Position numbers and translations under genes: made by a program. Below the pieces are notes generated by a model. That model made no database searches. It was not told the DNA's origin and saw only the letters and a program-made list of their open reading frames with translations. A stretch of 9,797 nt of DNA from an uncultured Erysipelotrichaceae bacterium (GTDB lineage Bacteria > Bacillota_I > Bacilli_A > Erysipelotrichales > Erysipelotrichaceae). Location of the stretch: the NCBI GenBank assembly GCA_944326175.1, contig CALVCY010000044.1:1-9797 (forward strand). Reading direction: 5' to 3'. Position 1 is the stretch's first letter; each line of letters starts with the position of its first letter. Of this stretch, positions 5,777 to 9,797 are shown in pieces.

Positions 5777-7122
5777 GCACTCGCTCCATTGGTTTCAAGG
5801 TTATACACCCCAGAAACATTACCGTTGAATGCCAGATTGATCCGGCGGGTCGCTCCATTACGATGCTTGGCAATGTTGATTTCGATCACTTCATTTCCAC
5901 CATTGGCTTCTGCCCTTTCCTTGGCTTCTTTGTTGTAATAGGCTTCACGATAAAGCAACATGATCACGTCCGCATCCTGCTCCAACGCCCCGGATTCACG
6001 CAAATCACTCATCATCGGATGCTTGTCTTCACGTCCTTCCACGTTACGGCTCAACTGACTTAACGCGATGATCGGCACATTCAACTCACGCGCTAAGGCT
6101 TTCAGATTCCGCGAAATATCGGAGACTTCCTGCTGACGGTTGTCGTTATAGCGACCATTGCCCTTGATTAGCTGGATATAGTCGACCATGATGGCATCCA
6201 ATCCATCATCATTTCTTAATTTACGACATTTGACCGCCATTTCCGCCACAGTGATCGATGGCGAATCATCAAAATATAAAGCACAGTTTTTCAAATTCGC
6301 CGCCGCTTCACTTAAAGCGTTCCACTCCTGATTATTCAAATATCCATTACGGATATGATCATTGGGAACACTCGATTTATAAGACAAAATACGCTGCATC
6401 AGCTGGCCAGCCGGCATTTCCAGGGAAAAGAACGCCACTTTTGCCCCATTCATCGCCATATTGGCGGCAATATCCACCGCCACAGCCGTCTTCCCCATCG
6501 ACGGACGGGCAGCCAAAATGATCAGATCGCCCCGTTGAAAACCATGCAACGTGCGATCGAGATCTTTATATAACGATTTGATCCCGGTGATGCTACTTTT
6601 GTTTTCACTCATCGCGGAGATCTTTTCGATCACTTCATTGACGACCGTGGTCGAGCTTTGAAAATCACCGCTTTTCCGGTTTCGAGTCACCCCTAAAACA
6701 GCCTCTTCACTTAATGACAGAAATTGTGCTGCATCGTCCACATTGCCACTCATCGCGTCATTGCTGATTTTCTGACAAGTTTCGATCAATGCACGCAACT
6801 GTCGTTTTTCCTGAAGGATCTCGATATAGGATTGGGTATTGGTGGAGCTGATCGCACAATCGCAACAGCGATAGACATAGTCCACACCACCGATATTATT
6901 GAGTTCATTGTGTTCCCGCAGGGTATCGATCACAAGTGAGGCATCGATGACCTGATGGGCACCATGAATGGTTTGGATGGCTTTAAACACGGTCTTATTG
7001 GCGGGAAGATGAAAATCGGATTCATTCAATCCGCTTTGTAAGGCAAAAGTGGCGGATTGAACATCCACCATCATATTGCCCAATAAGGCCATTTCGGTTT
7101 CATAACTTGCCGGAATTTGCAA
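5773..7122 (-). CDS. dnaB: Replicative DNA helicase DnaB
   Basis: A 449-residue hexameric replicative helicase of the DnaB family (named DnaC in Bacillus), which unwinds the fork 5'-3' and binds primase through its N-terminal domain. The N-terminal helical domain spans about 1-105, then a linker and the RecA-like motor domain. Walker A is ARPSMGKT (205-212), the catalytic glutamate is Glu235 in FSLEMP, and Walker B is IMVDYIQLI with Asp314. The LSQLSR motif lies at 354-359 and the arginine-finger region at 419-426 (KHRNGATR). All motifs are intact and the length is typical, so it should be functional; no intein is present. The start is TTG, supported by AAAGGAGG at 7130-7137 with a 7-nt spacer. 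It follows rplI by 37 nt, and the gap carries one copy of the ATGGTNNNACCAT palindrome. Identification is very secure. Confidence 0.97.
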   Translation of the reverse strand: MQIPASYETEMALLGNMMVDVQSATFALQSGLNESDFHLPANKTVFKAIQTIHGAHQVIDASLVIDTLREHNELNNIGGVDYVYRCCDCAISSTNTQSYIEILQEKRQLRALIETCQKISNDAMSGNVDDAAQFLSLSEEAVLGVTRNRKSGDFQSSTTVVNEVIEKISAMSENKSSITGIKSLYKDLDRTLHGFQRGDLIILAARPSMGKTAVAVDIAANMAMNGAKVAFFSLEMPAGQLMQRILSYKSSVPNDHIRNGYLNNQEWNALSEAAANLKNCALYFDDSPSITVAEMAVKCRKLRNDDGLDAIMVDYIQLIKGNGRYNDNRQQEVSDISRNLKALARELNVPIIALSQLSRNVEGREDKHPMMSDLRESGALEQDADVIMLLYREAYYNKEAKERAEANGGNEVIEINIAKHRNGATRRINLAFNGNVSGVYNLETNGASA

Positions 7123-7129
7123 ACGATCG

Positions 7130-7137
7130 CCTCCTTT
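7130..7137 (-). promoter_or_regulatory. Ribosome binding site deciding the TTG start of dnaB
   Basis: AAAGGAGG on the minus strand, with 7 nt between GGAGG and the TTG at 7122-7120. It is the best-placed Shine-Dalgarno in the window and supports the non-ATG start. The next in-frame methionine (residue 11) would remove part of the conserved N-terminus. Confidence 0.8.
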
Positions 7138-7159
7138 GTGTCATGGTTGAACCATTGGA

Positions 7160-7615
7160 TTATTTGGATTCTTTCGGTAATACCTGAACAGTGATCTCAC
7201 CCATGATCCCTTTGAATAACTCCACATGATACTTGGTGATACCAAACGCACTGATGGGATACTTCTCTTCGAATTTTTTCTTATCGACACTGATATCGTA
7301 TTGATTGCGCAGTGTTTCCACCACATGCTTGGTAGAAATGGTCGAACACATCCGCCCTTCACTGCCGACTTTTTCATGAAAGACCAATTTGATGCCTTCC
7401 AACTGTTTCTGTACTTCCAGTGCTTTTTGCTTTAGCTCTTCTTGCTTGGCGGCACGATCAGCCTGTTGTTGTTCCAACACTTTTTTAGCCCCATCGGTAA
7501 ACGGTACGGCTAACCCTCGTGCAACTAAGAAATTACGGGCATAGCCATCGGATACTTCGACCACCGCATCCTTTTTACCGACTTTGCTGACATCCTGTAA
7601 GAGAATGACTTTCAT
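7160..7615 (-). CDS. rplI: 50S ribosomal protein L9
   Basis: A 151-residue protein of the usual L9 length. L9 binds 23S rRNA near the L1 stalk and helps keep reading frame and translation fidelity. The N-terminal RNA-binding domain is plain: MKVILLQDV, VGKKDAVVEVSDGYARNFL. A long charged connecting helix follows (about residues 45-75) and then the C-terminal domain (from KLVFHEKVGSEGRMC). The C-terminal signature usually reads close to GKLFGSVT; here it is EGRMCSTIS, a divergent but collinear version. The ATG overlaps the gdpP stop (ATGA), with AAGGAGG at 7626-7632 and a 10-nt spacer, so translation is probably coupled to gdpP. The gdpP-rplI-dnaB order is widely conserved in Bacillota. Confidence 0.97.
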   Translation of the reverse strand: MKVILLQDVSKVGKKDAVVEVSDGYARNFLVARGLAVPFTDGAKKVLEQQQADRAAKQEELKQKALEVQKQLEGIKLVFHEKVGSEGRMCSTISTKHVVETLRNQYDISVDKKKFEEKYPISAFGITKYHVELFKGIMGEITVQVLPKESK

Positions 7616-9567
7616 TCTTCACTTTCCTCCTTCATTCTTGCCTCGATGGCACTAACCAATTCATTGGTCAAAGTCTTCATATCGACATCGTTGCGCTGGG
7701 CTGCGGCCGCGGTACGGTGGCCACCACCCTTTAATGTTTCCATGATCCGCTGAACATTGACTTTACCACTGCTACGCGCAGAGATGCCAATGGTCTTATC
7801 ATCGAGTTTTGCCATGACGAAACTGGCTTTCGCATCATCGATATCCAATAATCCATCCGCGATCTGACTCATAAATGAACGGGAAACCGTGGCGTCAATG
7901 CTCACTAAATAATACCCGGGTAAGATCGGCTTGGCTTGATGATAAAGATTCGTCTTGGCTTCAAACTGTTGGTAGCTATCTTTTAAGATCTGATCGACTA
8001 AGGAACTATCGGCTCTTAGATCCAACAATTTGCTGGCGGCATCAAACGTACGCTGGCCAGTGCGGTTTTTAAAGCGTTGGGTATCAACGACGATCCCGGT
8101 ATACATCAATGTAGCGATCAGGGAATCCACTTTGACATGGTGGCCCATGTAACTGAAGAATTCGCAAACCAATTCACTGGCAGAAGAACATCCCGATTCG
8201 ATATATACCATTATGGGTTTGATCACGAGATCTTCTGGACGACGATGGTGATCGATGATGACCACCTGTTTGGCGGATTTGACCACATTTATCGCATTGG
8301 ATTGATTGATCGATGAATGGTCGATCATCACGACAATGGTCGAATCATCCAATTCATTGAGTCCTTGAGACTCACTGATGAATTCAAAATGCGATTCCAA
8401 ATATTCACTGTTTTCATCCATGAACGCTTTCAGCTTTCCTTCGATCCCACCGGTTTTGGTCACGATGGAAACAGGTTTGTTCATGGATTGGACGATACTG
8501 GCCAATCCCAACGCAGAGCCGATACAGTCAAAATCGGCTTCTTTATGACCGACGATGATCACATTACGGCATCGGCTGATCATATCACGTAAGGCATGAG
8601 CCATGACACGGGCACGCACTCGGCTTCTTTTTTCACTGGCTTCACTGTTGCCACCATAAAAGATAACGTCCTTGCCCATCTGTTTGATGGCGACTTGGTC
8701 GCCACCTCGTTGTTGGGCAAGGTCCATGGCTGAAACCAAGGCATCATCCAATGCCGTCACATCCGCTTGACCAAAAGCAAATGCCATGGATAAAGTAATG
8801 GTGACTTCCAACTCCAATGCCTGATCACGCACTGTTTTTAGAATGGAAAAACGATCATTGGTGGCCATGGCTTCATAATCCGCGCGGGTGGCGACCAGAT
8901 AATAACGATCGTTTCGAATCCGTTTGACCACAAAATGATGCATCTTGCACCAATTGATGATTTGGGTACGGATCGTCCCGTTGATGGTGGCGGCCATGGA
9001 TTCATCTTCGAATCGTGTGGACTCATCAAAATTATCCAGATTGATCATTCCAACGACGACACTGCCATCATGGGCTGCCTTGGCATTGATCAAGGATTCT
9101 GTGGTGTCATTGAAAAACAAGACTTGGGAATCTTCGCTTTTACTGATGCGGTAATAATGTTCATCTAAGTTGACGGTGACGGCATCACTGTCCCCTTTGA
9201 TCAACTCATCGATTTCGGGTAACCATTCCAATAACTTATGCCCGATGCGACTGTTATAACCGAGATTCGACAAATAATCACTCATCCAGGTGATGACATA
9301 GAAGTCATCATAGAACAATATCCCGGTATGACTGTAATCCAATGCCTGACTGTAACTGGGAGCAACAAGGGAAGATAATGAAGATAGGGATGCATTGGTA
9401 AACACATGCATGCGATTGAAAATCATTGCCAGCAATAAGATCTGGATCACTAAGAAGACAAGGGCAATGATATTGATGGTCTGACCATAGATAAAAACAA
9501 AGATCAGTAAACCGGCTTCGATGATACAAGCCAGTATGGTCAACGTCATCAGACTCTTTCGTTTCAT
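7612..9567 (-). CDS. gdpP: Cyclic-di-AMP phosphodiesterase GdpP (DHH/DHHA1)
   Basis: A 651-residue membrane phosphodiesterase, close to the 659 residues of Bacillus GdpP (YybT). It hydrolyses cyclic di-AMP to pApA, lowering the messenger that controls potassium and osmolyte transport and beta-lactam tolerance. Two N-terminal membrane segments (about 7-28 and 31-51) are followed by a PAS-like region (about 80-150) and a degenerate GGDEF domain (about 168-300). At the place of GGDEF the sequence reads NDRYY, as expected for this family. The DHH domain follows: GHKEADFD (His341, Asp345, Asp347), Asp416-His417, DHH at 439-441 and Asp495 in VVDTQRF. The DHHA1 motif GGGHRTA lies at 614-620. All catalytic motifs are intact. 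No clear Shine-Dalgarno precedes the ATG, which lies 20 nt after the upstream gene, so reinitiation or coupling is possible. Its stop overlaps the rplI start. Confidence 0.96.
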   Translation of the reverse strand: MKRKSLMTLTILACIIEAGLLIFVFIYGQTINIIALVFLVIQILLLAMIFNRMHVFTNASLSSLSSLVAPSYSQALDYSHTGILFYDDFYVITWMSDYLSNLGYNSRIGHKLLEWLPEIDELIKGDSDAVTVNLDEHYYRISKSEDSQVLFFNDTTESLINAKAAHDGSVVVGMINLDNFDESTRFEDESMAATINGTIRTQIINWCKMHHFVVKRIRNDRYYLVATRADYEAMATNDRFSILKTVRDQALELEVTITLSMAFAFGQADVTALDDALVSAMDLAQQRGGDQVAIKQMGKDVIFYGGNSEASEKRSRVRARVMAHALRDMISRCRNVIIVGHKEADFDCIGSALGLASIVQSMNKPVSIVTKTGGIEGKLKAFMDENSEYLESHFEFISESQGLNELDDSTIVVMIDHSSINQSNAINVVKSAKQVVIIDHHRRPEDLVIKPIMVYIESGCSSASELVCEFFSYMGHHVKVDSLIATLMYTGIVVDTQRFKNRTGQRTFDAASKLLDLRADSSLVDQILKDSYQQFEAKTNLYHQAKPILPGYYLVSIDATVSRSFMSQIADGLLDIDDAKASFVMAKLDDKTIGISARSSGKVNVQRIMETLKGGGHRTAAAAQRNDVDMKTLTNELVSAIEARMKEESEE

Positions 9568-9587
9568 AGCATCTATTCTAAATCCAA

Positions 9588-9797
9588 TTACCTTAAATTG
9601 TCATCTTTACGCCTTTGGTCAGAATCATTGAAAACGGTGGTGGTACACCCAAGAAATCCAACACAAGCAAAGATGAACAATGCAATGGATGGTAGAAACA
9701 TCAATACGATGATCATCAACATTAAAATCCATAATTTATTCGTGGTTCGACCATACCGACTTAATGTGGTCACACCATAGATCGCCAATGCAAATTG
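9588..9797 (-). CDS. C-terminus of a polytopic membrane protein, probably YybS/DUF2232 (partial, runs off right edge)
   Basis: The minus-strand frame is open to the right edge and stops with TAA at 9590-9588, giving 69 visible residues plus the stop; a TTG at 9788 is only an internal leucine codon if the gene continues. A strongly hydrophobic stretch (LWILMLMIIVLMFLPSIALF and onwards) is probably one or two membrane helices. It is followed by a short polar tail (NDSDQRRKDDNLR). The position directly upstream of gdpP is where Bacillus carries yybS, a multi-pass DUF2232 protein with a similar charged C-terminus. The family call therefore rests mostly on context. Two GGTNNNACC palindromes lie 24 nt apart in it (9744-9752, 9768-9776). 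Confidence 0.6.
   Translation of the reverse strand, partial: QFALAIYGVTTLSRYGRTTNKLWILMLMIIVLMFLPSIALFIFACVGFLGCTTTVFNDSDQRRKDDNLR

Larger units (their letters stand above)
560..9776. repeat. Dispersed interrupted palindrome GGTNNNACC / ATGGTNNNACCAT (18 copies)
   Basis: Copies start at 560, 580, 763, 856, 1168, 1636, 1838, 2470, 3133, 3601, 3882, 4228, 4575, 5222, 7145, 9478, 9744 and 9768. Eight of them (763, 856, 1636, 2470, 3133, 3882, 7145, 9478) carry the full 13-bp ATGGTNNNACCAT. The three central bases vary freely. Twelve copies lie in the same codon phase, GGT-NNN-ACC, encoding Gly-X-Thr. Two span stop codons (560, 4228), one is intergenic (7145) and three are in other phases. Single copies are too short to be structural RNAs. 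The set looks like a highly iterated short palindrome. Confidence 0.7.

Noticed and set aside
1..9797. Mobile element, CRISPR array, tRNA, riboswitch or defence system
   Set aside because: No direct repeat array, transposase or recombinase frame, cloverleaf, or conserved leader structure could be recognised. All space is taken by core genes with gaps under 90 nt.

Overview
The window reads as a chromosomal core segment of a low-to-mid GC Gram-positive bacterium (Bacillota). The evidence is gene order: a yybS-like gene, gdpP, rplI and dnaB (replicative helicase), followed by walJ, an htrA-type protease and rlmH. This is the arrangement seen on the origin-proximal arm in Bacillus and relatives. 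An HPr with both His15 and Ser46 agrees with this. I cannot name a genus; a lineage near Erysipelotrichia is a guess from the compressed layout. Every supported gene lies on the minus strand, so transcription runs from right to left.

Layout in transcription order. The right edge (9797-9588) holds the C-terminus of a membrane protein, probably YybS/DUF2232. Then come gdpP (c-di-AMP phosphodiesterase), rplI (ribosomal protein L9), dnaB, and a membrane-anchored M23 endopeptidase with LysM-like and G5-like domains. A strong hairpin terminator (4193-4225) closes that unit. A second unit follows: walJ (metallo-beta-lactamase fold), an htrA-like protease with one PDZ domain, rlmH (23S rRNA methyltransferase) and a transglutaminase-fold protein. 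These four overlap or are 1-2 nt apart. After an 86-nt gap comes ptsH (HPr), then a second terminator (151-182). The left edge (122-1) is the start of an unidentified single-pass membrane protein.

How the genes fit together: the first unit mixes second-messenger turnover (GdpP), translation (L9), replication (DnaB) and peptidoglycan remodelling (M23). The second mixes envelope homeostasis (WalJ, HtrA) with ribosome maturation (RlmH). In Bacillus, purA and walR-walK-walH-walI lie between dnaB and walJ. Here there is only the M23 hydrolase, so a wall hydrolase occupies the place of the regulator of wall hydrolases.

No mobile element, CRISPR array, tRNA or defence system is visible. The most unusual signal is compositional. 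An interrupted palindrome GGTNNNACC, often extended to ATGGTNNNACCAT, occurs 18 times by hand count. It occurs mostly inside genes and mostly in one codon phase (Gly-X-Thr), but also across two stop codons and in one intergenic gap. Two long intragenic hairpins, in the transglutaminase-like gene and in htrA, are also worth checking. No stretch longer than about 90 bases lacks a gene.
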